Origin: Akebia trifoliata
Lineage: Eukaryota; Streptophyta; Magnoliopsida; Ranunculales; Lardizabalaceae
NCBI GenBank assembly: GCA_017979445.1
Contig: CM030706.1
Location: 31,203,330-31,267,329, forward strand
Length of the DNA: 64,000 nucleotides
Direction: 5' to 3'
Shown: positions 1 to 13,700 of the stretch, piece by piece
Numbering within the stretch: the stretch's first letter is position 1
Layout of the letters: the number at the start of each line of letters is the position of its first letter
Notes under the pieces: generated by a model
Told to the model about the DNA's origin: nothing
Databases searched by the model: none
The model's input: only the letters and a program-made list of their open reading frames with translations
Position numbers and translations under genes: made by a program

Positions 1-59
1 AATCCAAACATTATTACATTAACAATAAAAAAACAGCATAAGGGAACCATTGATGCATA

Positions 60-760
60 ATCAAAGGCTAGTGGCTAGTCATTACTACTTTGTTACAACA
101 CTAAGAGATAAGAGCTAAACTATCTACACCATTACCACCTCAGTGCTTTTAGTGAATAAATTAGGTTTGTCTCAATTGGCATCAGAGCCAACACCACATC
201 TTGGGCTTGAATCCCAAATGGGAGACATGGAGAAAGGACTACCTAGCAGCTCTAAAAGAAAAAAATAAAAATAAAAAGGGTACCATAGTGAACGCCACCA
301 TAGAGGGGAAGGGCTACTTGGGGGGACCAATATAGAAGGGTACAACAGTAAAAACCACTAAAGAGTGGGCCGCCACAAATGTCGACTATGAAGGGTATGA
401 GTGTGATGTGTGCAACCCAAAGATATAAGGACCAAATTTTCCTCACCATTATCACATAGGTGCATTTGGTGTTTTAGTTAGGTTCATATCAATTGATATC
501 AGAACTAGCACCACGCCTAAGGCTTGAACCCCAAAAAATCTCATAACCAACATCTTAGTTAGTTTCATAGTCCGGCATCAAAGATAACCTAGGAAAAGGG
601 CTACCTTGGGTTCCAAAAAAAAATAAAAAGAGTACCACGTGAAAAGACCCCACAGAAGCGGATGATGTCAGCTGTAGAACTGGAGTAGTGTATTATGACC
701 CTAATAGATAAGTACTCAACTTTCCGCACCATCATCGCCTAGCTATACCTCGTATCTTAC
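60..760. repeat. Imperfect tandem repeat, about 300-bp unit
   Basis: Three related blocks follow each other. Each closes with a variant of 'CACCATTACCACCTAG' (near 130-150, 445-462 and 728-742). Two contain a 'ATCAGAGCC/ATCAGAACT ... GGCTTGAACCCC' stretch followed by 'GGCTACC', an A-rich run and 'GTACCA'. The tRNA-like look of the AGCC...TTGAACCCC part could mean a SINE-derived unit. The block lies in the inferred first intron of the partial gene at 1343-1509. Confidence 0.5.
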
Positions 761-812
761 TTGCCCGTGTATCCCCAAAGTTGTGTTAAAAAAAAAATTG
801 TTTCTTTTATTC

Positions 813-1260
813 AAAACAATAGCACCACCAAGAATTTGGATTGAACCCAAACCCAAATTTTACTCCATCAAAGAAAATCCAACATGATCTTCACTATGAA
901 CATAATTATTCCCAAACAAAGAACACAATTGATTAAAAAAAAATTGTTTATTTTATTTAAAACAACAGAACCACCAAGAATTTGGATTAAACCCAAACCC
1001 AAATTTTACTCCATCAAATAAAATTCAACACAAATTTTACAAAATCTTCACTACGAACAGAATTATTCCCAAACAAAGAACATGATTGATATATTTATTT
1101 TTATTTTTACAAAAGCAACTACAACTACAACAATATTGTGTTAGAACAATTGTGACTTCATCACGAAAACCCAAATTCTAGAATGAACCCAAAAACCCAA
1201 ATTCTCTCCATCAAAAAAAATCAGCAAGACCCTCACCATGAAGCGAAATTATAAAATTAA
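813..1260. repeat. Three degenerate copies of a roughly 145-bp tandem unit
   Basis: The phrase 'CCAAGAATTTGGATT' followed by 'ACCCAAACCCAAATTTTACTC' and later 'AATTATTCCCAAACAAAGAAC' occurs at about 830-920 and 970-1080. A weaker version lies at 1165-1260. The units are separated by A- or T-rich runs. No coding potential is seen. They lie inside the inferred first intron of the neighbouring gene. Confidence 0.55.
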
Positions 1261-1342
1261 AACCCAATTCTTTCCAAACCAAGAACAACAACAACAACAA
1301 TAAATGATGAAAAAGATAGTAGAAATGAAATGAAAGAATTAC

Positions 1343-1509
1343 TTGGAACAACGTGCGAGGACGGAATTAGCGATGGGAGAGAGACCAGAGATGGGTTTGG
1401 GAGTGGCATCATCTGCTGAATCTTCACCAGACTTTCTACCTCCGCGAAGGATTGATTTGAATGAGCTCTGCCGTATAAAATTCTCGAAAATTCCAATCCC
1501 ACTCTCCAT
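1343..1509 (-). CDS. First coding exon of an unidentified plant gene (partial)
   Basis: Seen: the minus strand reads ATG at 1509-1507 and 55 codons, then a splice donor after TCCAA (GTAATT at 1342-1337). The peptide begins MESGIGIFENFIRQSS and ends near SPIANSVLARCS. It is rich in Ser, Lys and Arg and has no membrane segment. A GA/CT microsatellite lies 20 bases upstream, as is common in plant 5' leaders. No further exon is visible down to base 1, so intron 1 must run out of the window. The pattern 'IFENF-RQSS...ISGLSPIANSV' reminds me of the N-terminus of a conserved plant protein family of unknown function, but I cannot name it with confidence. A longer open frame in another phase (ATG at 1502) covers the same bases; I prefer this one because it starts at the first ATG and ends at a usable donor. 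Confidence 0.45.
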
Positions 1510-1526
1510 TTACACGACTTCAGTGG

Positions 1527-1529
<3 letters not shown>

Positions 1530-1564
<35 letters not shown>
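1530..1564. repeat. (CT)n microsatellite, read as (GA)n in the 5' leader
   Basis: About 17 uninterrupted CT dinucleotides on the plus strand. On the minus strand this is a GA run about 20 bases 5' of the inferred start codon at 1509. Such runs are frequent in plant 5' UTRs and can bind GAGA-type (BBR/BPC) factors. Confidence 0.9.
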
Positions 1565-1566
<2 letters not shown>

Positions 1567-1639
1567 GTGTGTGGGTGTGCAGGTTAAGCTCTTGTCACCT
1601 TCCAGCGCAGGTTAGAATCTGAGAGAAGAACTGCTGCAG

Positions 1640-4480
1640 TTGAAGAAGCCAAAGTAAACAAAGCAACCAAAGCAAGGAAGAAAGGAATTTGGAAAATGGA
1701 TTAAAAAAAGCAAAGCAAAAGTTCACCAATCAATCATCAAACGTGGGTGGGCCCTACTTCCATTTCTCAATTCTCAAACAATCCAAGTCACTTTAATTGG
1801 TGTGGTGTCCGTGCCTCATTTTCTTCATCTTCAAAACATGCTTTATTTATTTATTTATTTATTTTTTTCAATCCTAGATTAACTAAGCAAGATACGTCCC
1901 CTAACGTGGTATGTGGTACAACCATATATTTTCCTCGTGACACATAATTACATACATTTATGAGGATGTAATGGTTCTAACTCATGCCACGTCAAGGAGC
2001 GTATGTCAGAGGGGGTATCAGAAAATCGCTACTTTTTTACTTATTACACCATGAAACTATGCTAAGAAATGTAAATTATATTTACCCTATAATAATTATC
2101 CCGCTGTTGGTAAGGGTTAACTGTCACAATCAACGATTGATCATCAATGCTGCCAATCAACAATTTCTTTTTAGGTAAGTTTTGAAAATCTTTTTTTAAT
2201 CAACGCCACTGATGAACTATCGTTGATCTCCATACTTAGTTGTTAACAATCCTACCTTTGAATAATCCCAAAAATTTGATTAATTGATTGATATACAAAC
2301 GATGACTAGTGAGTATAGGTTACATGATTAATTTTGAGAGTAGATCCTCTGTAGTGTTTTTTTTCTTATAGTTCTTTGTAGTTCAATTAGATGATTCAAG
2401 GAGTGCCACGTGATACAAAAATAAATATTCATTTCATTGAAATGTCGGAGTTAAGTGATCATTCATTATCAATCCATCTCATCAGATTGAAAAAATAAGT
2501 TTTTATTTTAATGTTTTTTTTTTTTTTTTTTTTTTTCAAAATCATGATAGCATGGTTGATGAGCTAGATATTAGTTTTAAGCATAGCCTCTCCACTACTC
2601 AAAATGTACCGCAAGGAACTACGGGAAAATTGCAACACAGATTATCCGCTCCCCATTGTTTTCTACCTTGCCTTCAACTATTTTAAATTAAAAATACTAA
2701 CTTGTTTTGAAGTTTATAGGTTGAAGTAGATACAATCTTAAAGTTGAAGATGATGTCAAAATTCAATCGTTTTAAACTCCTCCAAAAATCCTATCTTGTA
2801 TTGAGATTTAAAGGTTGAAGTAGATATTATCTTAAGTTTGTAAATAACAGTTCAAAATTGTACTTAAAGAAGTTGAAGATGAGGCCATTTGTCTCTTTTA
2901 TCCATTAGTCTTGCATGCCATCAATTTCAAAATAAGTGAATGTGTTGGGGACCGGAAAATCAAAAAATAAAAATTGCTCGCATAATTTTTGCCATGATCC
3001 ACCAATCACATTAATCCGAATGTATTAAATGACATTCACAATTTACAAAATTACCCTCATTAGACTTGACATGACATGCATTGGAGAGTGTGAGAGCACT
3101 CTCATGAGAAATTCTATAAGCAAAAAATCACTCGGGGAAATTGTTTTGCTCAGAATTTTTTTTCTCACAACGCTCATAGAAACCAATCAGATTAACCCAC
3201 GTGTATTGAGAAATCACCCAATTTACTAAACTACCCTCGGTAGGGGGGACCCTGTGAGAAAGAAAAAAAAAAGTTCTCATGTGTTGGAGGGGGCAGCATA
3301 TCTAAATCAACCCTTCTTTTTTATAATTCTCTACTTTTCTCCCACTACCGAATGCCAAAACAAATGAGAGACAAAGAAAAGGAAAAAAGAAAAAGAAAAA
3401 GAAGACAAGCAAGGGATGTGGCAGGAAAAGTGCATGCTAATCAGTGTTATTTAGAAAGAAAAGAGACACCATAGTCCTTTGATAGATAAATGCTTCGTGA
3501 CCTCTCTCTATAGACCACACAATCAAGTTAAGACTAATCCAAAAGAGGGCGCAAATACCTGTAGATGACTTGTTACCTTTTATATAATTGTTGCCGTCAG
3601 TGTCATCCTCTAGACTGAATCATGAATATTTTTCTCTATTCTTTATAGAGTTGTTGGGTCAACTAAGCTTACCTTTTCAAAATAATAATAATAATAATAA
3701 GAAGAACAAATTACTTAAAGTACCCTAACGGAAGAAACCTTTTTTAAATAGTCCCTAAGTTTTGGATCATCTCTTGATAGTTCTCTAGACCTCATCTCTC
3801 ACGTTTCTCATCATTGAATGTCCTAACTATTCAAACTCATCATTTTTATAAATAAATAAAATAAATTTTTAACATTTCAATCAAGTTTCAAAAACTTCAT
3901 TCTATTGAAAGGATTTAAGAAGGAAGAAGAAATCATTTTCAAAAAATTTCAAACATTTTAAAGATGTATGTAAAGAAAAAAAATTTACTTTTTTTTTCTT
4001 AATTTTGAATGAAAATTGATCAAGAATGATTCTTTTTAGTTGAAATCATCTTAACAAGTTACCTCAAGTTTTGATTCTTTTTAGTTGAAATCATCTTAAC
4101 AAGTTACCTCAAGTTTTAGTGAATCTTTCCAGGTATTTTAGTAAAAAAAAACTCGAAAATTAAAAATAGGATGGATTTTATCATTGTCAATTTCACCACT
4201 TTAAAAAGTGTTGGACTCGTCAGTAAATAAAAACATCGAGTTTGACAATAAATAAAAAGTGATAAATTAGACAATAAATAAAAAAGTGGTGAATTCGTCA
4301 ATAATGAGGGACCATTAAGAAATAAAAAATTTACTAAATGTCCTATTAAACTACCATGCAAAACTTAGGAATTATTTAGAAATAAATCCCTCCTCCAGGG
4401 TCCTTTAAGTAATTATCCCTAATAATAATAAACAAATTTAAAATTAAAAGCTTAAATAAATAATTTTCCCCCTTTGAAAA
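1640..4480. other. Intergenic stretch without a recognisable gene
   Basis: This lies between the 5' side of the partial gene and the 3' end of the BROX-like gene. It is AT-rich and stop-rich in every frame. It holds a poly-T run near 2514-2536, two loosely similar blocks at about 2700-2880 ('GGTTGAAGTAGATA'), and purine runs at 3370-3420. No RT, integrase, transposase or tRNA signature was seen. Confidence 0.6.
4028..4117. repeat. Perfect 45-bp tandem duplication
   Basis: Two identical 45-base units (4028-4072 and 4073-4117), each beginning GATTCTTTTTAGTTG and ending CCTCAAGTTTT. The lack of any mismatch points to a recent replication-slippage or repair event. It lies about 600 bases downstream of the BROX-like stop codon. 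Confidence 0.95.
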
Positions 4481-4713
4481 TTTCTTCTTGTTCTCCAAGG
4501 ACCCAAAAAAATAATAGATTTTACAAATGAATTAAAGGAGAATTATTTTATTCTTTTCAATGAACACTTTGGACAAAAAGTAGGGAACTTGAACCAAGCT
4601 ACCTCACATCGATGTGAGTCCACTCGTTGACATGAATTTTAATGCACACACGATGACTGCCCAGATGGATTGATTGGCTTAGCTGGTTGGAACCAGACTA
4701 GAAATCGGCTTCA

Positions 4714-7700
4714 CTACGATCTCTGTGGCTTTAGCTGGTTGAGACCAGATAGGTTCTTGATGTCTTTCTCGTTCCAAGATGGGTCCACCAAAGGGAGCTG
4801 ATATTCTTCTGGTTTAAGGGCCAAAGCAAAATCTGGCAATGTGGGCGCTGCCTCCATGATCCTGCAACAAAGAATGCCCAAATAAGTTAGCATTGCACTA
4901 GTGTGTACGTTGATCCTTAAGTCTGCACGGGTGTTTTTATAAAGTAGTGTTTTAAAATCCGGAGTGGTCTTTTGATCAAATAATACATATTTAAGGTTAG
5001 CTGAAGGAGCAAACTTGCTAAGTTGGTTGAAGGCTGTGTGTGTTGATACCACGACGTGATCTTTCTATGAAAATAAAAGGTAATTTAGGAACAAATCACA
5101 TATTTTTAGGATCCTTCAATAAATGTAAACTGATCCAACTAAATTGCACAAGGTTCTGACCAACTTGACAAAATTTTGGTCCAATCATGTTCTAAAAACA
5201 TTGGGATAAAGCATGGGCAAGTAAACTGCAACTGTGGTAACCTAAAAACTATACAAGAAAACAATATTGAATCACACTGTGTTGAGAATAACGAACCACT
5301 AATTAAATTGGTAAGTAATTAGATCCAATGAAAAATTAGTCTAAAATACAGGATAAAAAATACACACACACACACACATGATCTTGAATTCTTGACTAGG
5401 TAGTAGTGTAGGTATTGTCTTACATAATAGGCCAGTCACTTTTCAAGTTTTGAAATAAAAAGCAAACAAACAAAAAGCATGAGTCATTTACTTTTCTTAA
5501 GAAAAATATTTAAAGATATAAAATTGGTATTATTGATTCAAATACCTTTTAAAAAGTATGTTTATTTGTGAGAGTTTTGAAAAATATAAAAATATGGATT
5601 GTTCTAGAATATTTCATATGCTTTTGGTGATGTTTTTAAGGCCTTGTGGTTTAAAAATTATTGCTAAAAAATAAGTCTTTTCTTTACTTGAAAGAGAGGT
5701 ATTTCAAATGGAGTCTAAGTGCACGACAAGGTAAGAGATAAATCCAAACCAGAATCTACTTACTTCTCGTGACTGTATAAATCCTGGTTGATTTGCACCT
5801 TGCTTGAAGAATCTCTTGGGATATTCTCGGAGAGAAATTTCATGGCTCCCCAAAGAGGTGGATTCCTGCATGAGAACTGGTAATTAAAAAAATGATGAAC
5901 TACAATTGAGGAAGCAAAGCAAGATATATGCTGGTCCAGAAGGCCCCAAAACCTCGGGTTTAAGGAGTTCTTTTAGAACTCAACTGCATGGCTTATAAAA
6001 ATGTTTATACTGGTTGATAGTTGTTATACGGTGTTACACGGTATGCCCCCATAGATTACCAATAATGATGTCAAGCTGTAATAACTCCCCCTTAAATGTA
6101 CATGTGGATCACAACCACGTTTTTAAATTTTGGGCAAGAAGTCAGTTCCCTTGAAGTCAGTTCCCTTGAGAAAACTTGATATTCCCACGACCTGATGCAA
6201 GCACCAATATTCCAGGATCGACCTAATTTGATCTAAATGGTATACAAGTAATTCCTAACTTGAAGCTACTTTAGAATCACCAGAGGCAATGTTTCGAAGT
6301 CAAAGTTTTGATCCAATATCGGTCGAAGAATGTTCCACCAAAACATTTTGAAACAGCACAAAACTTCAAACCAAGAGCATTACAAGATATCTATGTATCT
6401 AAGATGCATCCATAGATTTTTATGTGTTATCTTTAGATTTTGTGCAATAACCCACGAATCTGGTGAACCTCCATTTCTAATTTTCTTCACCTTAAATAAA
6501 CAACAATTAGGGAAATTGATCAATTTGCCTATAAAAATCAACGTGTAATCGACTGTTATTTACTAAGAAAATAATAGCTTTAGCAATTGATTGAAAACTT
6601 TACCTCCTAGATTATCAATCATGAGTATGACAATTAATATAATATCCCAATGTTTTTACCACAATTCTTCTAACTTTTCTAAATTGGAAAAGATTTACTA
6701 AATTCTTCCACATATTCAAAACTCTATTTGCCTTCACGAAACTTGATCTATCTTTTGACTCAAACTGACTCAGCTTTGGATTGTTTTAGACTTGATATAT
6801 GTGCCAAATGATCCAAATTTTGATTATGATCCCTAAAAAATTTCCGCCAACTCATTGACCTGAAATATTCATTCTACAGCCCCCTCCCTCTCAGATTGGC
6901 ATAACCAAAGAGCTTGACCAACTATAAACGTTCATTTTTATTGGAAATAATGTAGTTTCCTAGTTTTCTATTATTTCTATGTGAGGGCATTTATGTCCAT
7001 TCACTTATTACTTATTATAAATATGTGCAAAGCTCTCATTATGAGACTTAACTGTTCTTCTACAATTTTTCTTGGTATTAGATCACTAGGTTCGTATAGG
7101 TCATGGGTTCAAATCTTTCCACCCTTATGGGTGAGGGGGAGTGTTGAGTGTATATTTTCCCCCATTCTCAGGTGTATCATACCCCAGCCAAGCCCCGTGA
7201 TCCTCTTATATTCATTTTTCTTCCCTTCTCCAACAAATCGATCTTTTGGAGTAGTTGGTTAGTTAACATGGTATCAGAGCCTTCGAAGATCCATCGATTG
7301 GGTTTTCTCCTTCGATTTTTGGATTTCTTGGAGACTTGACTCTCCTTTCCCTCCCTCCATCAACTACTTTAGATCTTTGAGAACAAAAGCAGCAGCTCTG
7401 GTTGGAGGATCTCCCCTTTGGGGATTCTTTTTTTATTTTTTGTCCAAATCGCATGTTGCGATAAGGATGGATCTGCGATATTAGATCCCTGCGATAAGGC
7501 TAATGATGGGTTTCCTTTTCTGAGTGTTCTCTGTTCCATACAATAGGCTGGGTTGCACTGCTGCTCCCTGCTTTGCTGGCTGTGATGAGAGAAGTGTCAG
7601 GCTGCTGAAAGTGGCTGCCAGAGGGGCTGTTCTGGGCTGCGATAGCTGCTGGTTCTGTGTTGCTGGCTGGTTCTGTGCTACTGTTTTTTTTTTTTTTGGT

Positions 7701-10700
7701 TTGTGTTGACTGTGATAAGGCTGTGTTGTTGGTTGGTTTCTTTGCTGATTGCTATAAGGTTGTGGTGTTGGTTCTGTGTTGTTGGATGTGTTGCGATATG
7801 ACAGCACTGCTGTGATAAGGTTGTGGTGTTGGTTTTGTGTTGCTGGATGTGTTGCGATATGACAGCACTGCTGCTGATGTTTTAGTTCCTTAGATGTTTG
7901 CGGAGAACTCCCTTCAAGCCAAAGCTGTCTTTTTGCCTCGGCTGCTTCTCTGCCCTTTTTTCTTCTTCTTTCTGCACCTTAAGTGTATGTTGAGTTGACT
8001 CTACACTTTCTTTCTTCATCAATTTGTAGTATCCCTACACTTGATTTTTTTTTTTTTTTTTTCTGTATTCACTTTTATCCACTTGTCTCCTTTTATGAGA
8101 TATGACATCGAACCAAGAGAACAAAGAATTCAATATAATTCTTGGGCAAAATTCCTCAACCCAACGTATTACTAGTACCCTATTGGATGGTCACAACTTT
8201 CAATCTTGGTCTCGGTTCGTGAGACTTTATTTAGAAAGTAAAGGCAAATCTGGAAGGTTTTTGGGTACTCGTCGTGGCCAAAGGGGCCGTAGTCGGGACC
8301 GCATGAGTACTTTTATTTGCAGTTATTGTGGGAAGACAAGCCATGAAAAGGTCCGATATTTTCTACTATATCCTCATTTGTTGAGCTTTATTGCCACTCC
8401 TTCATTGGGCATTTTGCTCCTCATACTACCACTATGGACTCCTCACTTGTTCCCACCACTATATTTCCTGGTGCTATTGACTTACAACGGCTTCAGACCC
8501 AAATTGCCACTATTGCTCATGATTAGATCTATGCTCATACTAGCTCATCTTCGACTATGGCATCAGTTACACCTCTAGGTATATCTTTTGCATTTCATGT
8601 CACCTAGTCTAGTCCAACTCCCCTGACATGGGTTATTGATTATGGTGCCTCTGATCACATGACAGGTGAGTCTAGCCATTTCACTTCATCTATTTTTCCT
8701 GCTACTCATAGGGTGGTTCACCTTACTAATGAGTCCTTTACACCTATACACAGTAAGGGTATCATTCCCTCATCATCTGGTATTTCTCTTGACTCTATGC
8801 TCCATGTTCCTCATCTATCTCTTAATCTTTTTGTCAATGAGTAGTATTATCAAATCTTTAAATTGCTCAGTGACCTTTTTTCCTACTTACTGTACTTTTC
8901 AAGACCTAACTTCAAGGAGGATTTTTGGTAAGAGGTATGAGAGGGATGGGTTGTACTTGTTTGGATCTTTGCATACTGCTGCTCCGGCCTCTGTGCTACC
9001 CTCCTTTGGGAGTCATACTTTTTATTCTCAATCTTTAAATTTGTGGCATACCTGCTTAGGACATGCTAATTTTTAGCACATATGTTCTTTATTACCTACT
9101 TTAAAAAATTCTTGTAGTGGGCAGAAATTCCAATGTTCTATATATGAGTTTTCCAAACATACTCGTACTTCATATATCCCTTGCATGCATCGATTTAATA
9201 CTATGTTTGATTTAGTTCATTATGATGTATGGGGTCCTTCCCCTGTTACTATTTTTATTGGTCATCGGTATTATGTTACATTTATAGATAACTACTCTCG
9301 TTGTACTTGGCTCTATTTGATGCGATCTCGGTTTGTTAACTTTCTTAAAATGATTCAGACCAGTACATCATCACTGTTAAACTCTTCGATCTGATAACGG
9401 AGGTGAATATATTTCTAACGAAATTCACTCTCACCTTCATGAGCATGGTATGCTCCACCAGTTGACTTGTTCCTATACTCCTAAGTAGAATGGGGTAACA
9501 AAATGCAAGAACCGTCACCTTATGAATATTGTCCGCTACCTTCTTCAAGGCATACATGTTCCTAAGTTATATTGGAACGTGGCGGTCCTCACTGCGACTT
9601 TTCTTCTTAACCGTATTCCGAGTCGTACCTTTGGGGGACAGGTGTCTTTTCATATTCTTCATCCTAATAGCACCCTATTTCCAATTACACCTAGAGTTTT
9701 TGGGTGCACTTGCTTTGTTCAGGACCGCACCCTTCATCGCATGAAATTAGATAACAAAGTCATTCGGTGTGTTTTCTTTGGCTACTTATCTATGTCAAAG
9801 GGATATCGGTGTTATGATCTTGTTTCTTAACGTGTCATACTTATCTAGAAATCCCCCACCCACCCATTATTAAATATGCATCAACTAGTTCATGGGTCAA
9901 GTGAAGTAGTGGGCATTTGTGGCATTATCTTCAGTGCTCCAACAAAGCAACTTCATATATCATCTTAAACCTTTGATCAATTAAAACTTCACATATATAA
10001 GATTATACTTGAAAATAATTGATTGATAATGGAAAAATGTTCACTAAAAAAGAAAGAGAGAACAGAGATATAATGACACCATAAATTAGATATCAACTAC
10101 TTGAAAACTTGTCATTCAAAAAGCGATGACAGGATTTGCTAGCTATCATAATCGAAATTCCACGAACAAATTGATTGATATCACTAGTATAAAGAGAATA
10201 CTTTGGTTTCACAGGCCCGGCCTCGTTCATATACTTTCTATTACTATTATAAAGAGAATGCTTTTAGTTCATTAGATAGGCTTCATTAACCAATATTAGA
10301 AACTGACTACGATAAAATGATATAATCCTTCCTAAAGTGCATCTATCTGAGACCTGTAAAACAATCTCTTAAATTAATGATAGGTGGCCCCATTAAATTA
10401 CCTTGACATAGGAGGAGATGTGTGGAAGGATTCACAGGCCCTCTTGCTTTCTTTGAGAAACTCCTCTGCTGCTTGCAAAGCAGCCACAGCCATCCCATGG
10501 GATTTCTCTGTATTGCCCTCATCAAGGATCAAACCATGATAATAATATGCTGCAGCCTGGCAAAAAATAAAAAATAAAAAATAAAAAATAAATAAATAAA
10601 CATACTTGGACGTTTCAACTCAACTAAGAAGCACAAATAGAACATAAGGAAAATAATTTATGTATTTTAGTCTTAGACAAACAAGGCTAATCTGCATCAT

Positions 10701-13700
10701 TTTCACAAGTACCTTAGTTCAGAGTATAGACCAAAAGGAACATGAAAATTTCAAATCATTACGAGAGATACAAACATATACCATATGAGTAACTGTCACA
10801 ATAACATAAAAGAAAAAAAAGGAAAGAAATGAAGATGATCAATTTCAAACAATATGAAAGTTAGTCACAAATGTGAAAAAGAACGAATGGGTGCACGTAC
10901 ATAACATTTATTGTTGTGGCCTTGTAGGACAAGTCAAGGATGAATTCATGGAGTGCTTAGAACAGAAGAATTTTCTTATACATAAAAAACTTTTATTGTA
11001 GAAAAGAGGGGGGTCGAGGTGACTAACTCAAGAGTACAGGGAAAGTACCCAACACCCACTTAAACTACAACCAACTTTTATATTCTATCCCATCTTACAA
11101 GAAAATTTTCAAAGAAACCCCCCTTAAATTCTTTAAAACAACTTGCCTCAAAAAATAAAATGGCCAAAATTGAGATAATTGGATCCTAAATGTGAAGCTT
11201 CTTCCCCTAAAAAATACGCCTGTTTCTTCTTCCAAATCCCCAACAAATGGGAAAAGGTGTAAAGACTCCACAGAAAGTGCTTAGAAGCTGTGCATGCAGA
11301 ACCCCTAGCCAACCAAGAGTCGAATTACTCCCGAACTGAGTGCAGAAAACAACCAGCCAAACCAAAGAGTCCAAAAAAATGAGACCACACCTGCTAGGCA
11401 ACCAAGGATAAGAATATGGCAGCCGACTCATCACTCCTGTACATAAAGAAAATTTTGGCACGTGAAAGCCTCTTTTTATGACCTGGTCCATCGTGACTAA
11501 CCTTTCCAATGCAGCAGACCATATGAAGACTGAAACTTTAGAGGGAGCTTTAGATCCCAAATAAAAGAAAAAGGTCATTTCAAGATCAAGCTATAGTTCA
11601 GCTATGAAATTTACAATCTTAATAATTTTAATTTTCACGGCTTTTAGGCAATTTTAGGATATTTTGAGTCATAATTTTTTTAGAAGGGTATTTTAATTAT
11701 TCTAAAATTATTGATCAGGTCCTTCTATTAGCTGTGCCACTCCCAAACCATGCTTTGGCACTTCAGGAGTTGATCCTTCTGCAATCCCCACTCCCTTACT
11801 AATGGAAACCGCTCTCTATAAAGAATCTCACTCCATTTATCATATTAAGTATTTTTTTTCTTTCTTAAACGCATATTTATCCTTTATGTCCTCAATGTTT
11901 ATGGTAATGAAATACTATTTAAAAGATTATAATAATATAATAATAGTTTAACTGAAATGCGGTAACAATTACATAATAATCTAAAAATCTTCGAAACAAA
12001 AGACATTGCAGCTGTTAACTGCACACTAAACTTTTATTACTAATGAATATTAATAGCCATTACAATAGTAAGAAGAAATGCTATCAAACCATGGGTATGG
12101 GATTGTCTTTCTAAACACATGTTTAGTTAATTAAAAACAGTTTGCTTTCTTTAAAATTATCAGTTTTTAATTGTAAAAGAAGTTTTTTTCTTATGCATAG
12201 TAAGCAGTGACGGAGTAGGTAAAATAAAAGAAAAAAGATGATGCTCTGAAAGCGCTCTACACCCTAAGATATTTTTAAATTTCACTCTCTCCCACCCGCT
12301 CCGCACTCTGGTCCATATGATTCTAAGGTTAGTATATGAGTTTTAGAAATTATTATTATTATAAAGTTTTACTATTTTGAGTACGTCTTAGTTTTTTAGA
12401 AATTTTTACTATTTTGGGGTAAGTAGAAACAAATTAGATGTTTGAAAGTCCATATAATCAATGGTAAAGGATTTATTTTGCATAATTCAATTTATCAATA
12501 AACTCTCAATTTGTTTCAAAGAATTATTTCTCGTATTTACCTTGTGGATTCTAGGATTTTTTTATCATAAGGGACAATAGGGTGATCTTCTCCTTCTGCC
12601 ATGTATGCACTATGTTAGTTGGTATTAGAATGAGGAATATTAATGGCTTCCAATGATGCATTGGTTCGTAACAATCTCATGGATGGTGCTCCAAAGAATC
12701 AAATGGTGATAGTGGTGGCATTGTCGAATGCATTTTAGCAAGACTTTCAAATATCAATGTAAGACTTTATGGGGAAATACATGTACCAAGCTTTCCATCG
12801 AATTGTTATAGGATCCAAAGCCATATCCAATCATGGGAATCAAATTTATGGTCCCTAGATGGGATGTAGATTCTGATAAAAGTAGTTACATCAACTATGT
12901 CCTCTTATCATGTGCATTCCGAGAAGACTTCTGGTGGGGCAATAAAAAGCCAAAGAGGGGTCTCTACCTAAAATGTTGGGACACCATTTTCCAGTGGCCT
13001 AAATGTTCAGGATATTAAGATTTTGTTTTGATACCTTGGGTATCCGGGCCTCTTAGAAGATATTTCAAAATTTAACTAAGCATTGCTCTTGAAAATGGAG
13101 TGGCGGTTAATCTCTAATACCAGACTCTCTAGCCACATAGCTTTTCTCTACTTCAAACAAGGGGTTGCATCCACAAGTTTTCAAGACTAATGTTGATACC
13201 TTACACCTTGCTCTGAGTGGATCACTTTCCTTGTTTTCAAAATTTTGTTGACATCTAGCTTTCCATAAGTGCCCATAAGATTAAGAAAACTTGGATTGCT
13301 ATAATGGAAAGTCGGATTGGCCAACTTTTTGGGTGGTTCCTTACAAGTTTGGACCCACTTTTTGTTATTTTAGTTTGGAAAGCTTCCTTTCTAATATATG
13401 GTGAGATGGAAAACCAAAGACCTCAAAGTACTCTAGCAAAATCTGATGAAGGTTGCCTCACTTGAATTACTTAAAAAGTAGATGGCGTCATCAATGTCCA
13501 ATAATCTATTTATCTTGTAACTATTGAGGATGATGTCATGGAAGTATTTGCAAGCAAATATTTAGATCATTGGGATTGCCATGGCGTGCTATATTTGGTA
13601 CTCAAGATAGGTTGTGATTTGGCAAGGTTGAGGAGGGGAGAGCCTTTTACATCGTCTTAGCGGATCACTTTCCACATTTTATGAGGGTCCTTTTTAGACC

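Noticed and set aside
1257..1502. Minus-strand ORF of 81 codons overlapping the proposed first exon
   Set aside because: It starts at a later ATG, reads through the donor into simple sequence (a Val run from CAA repeats), and ends in a hydrophobic low-complexity tail. The frame beginning at 1509 is more protein-like and stops at a splice donor.
4669..4740. Repeat of TTAGCTGGTTG(G)AACCAGA as a terminator-like structure
   Set aside because: One copy is within the last BROX codons and the other in the 3' UTR. Short similarity without a stable stem is not enough to call a regulatory element.
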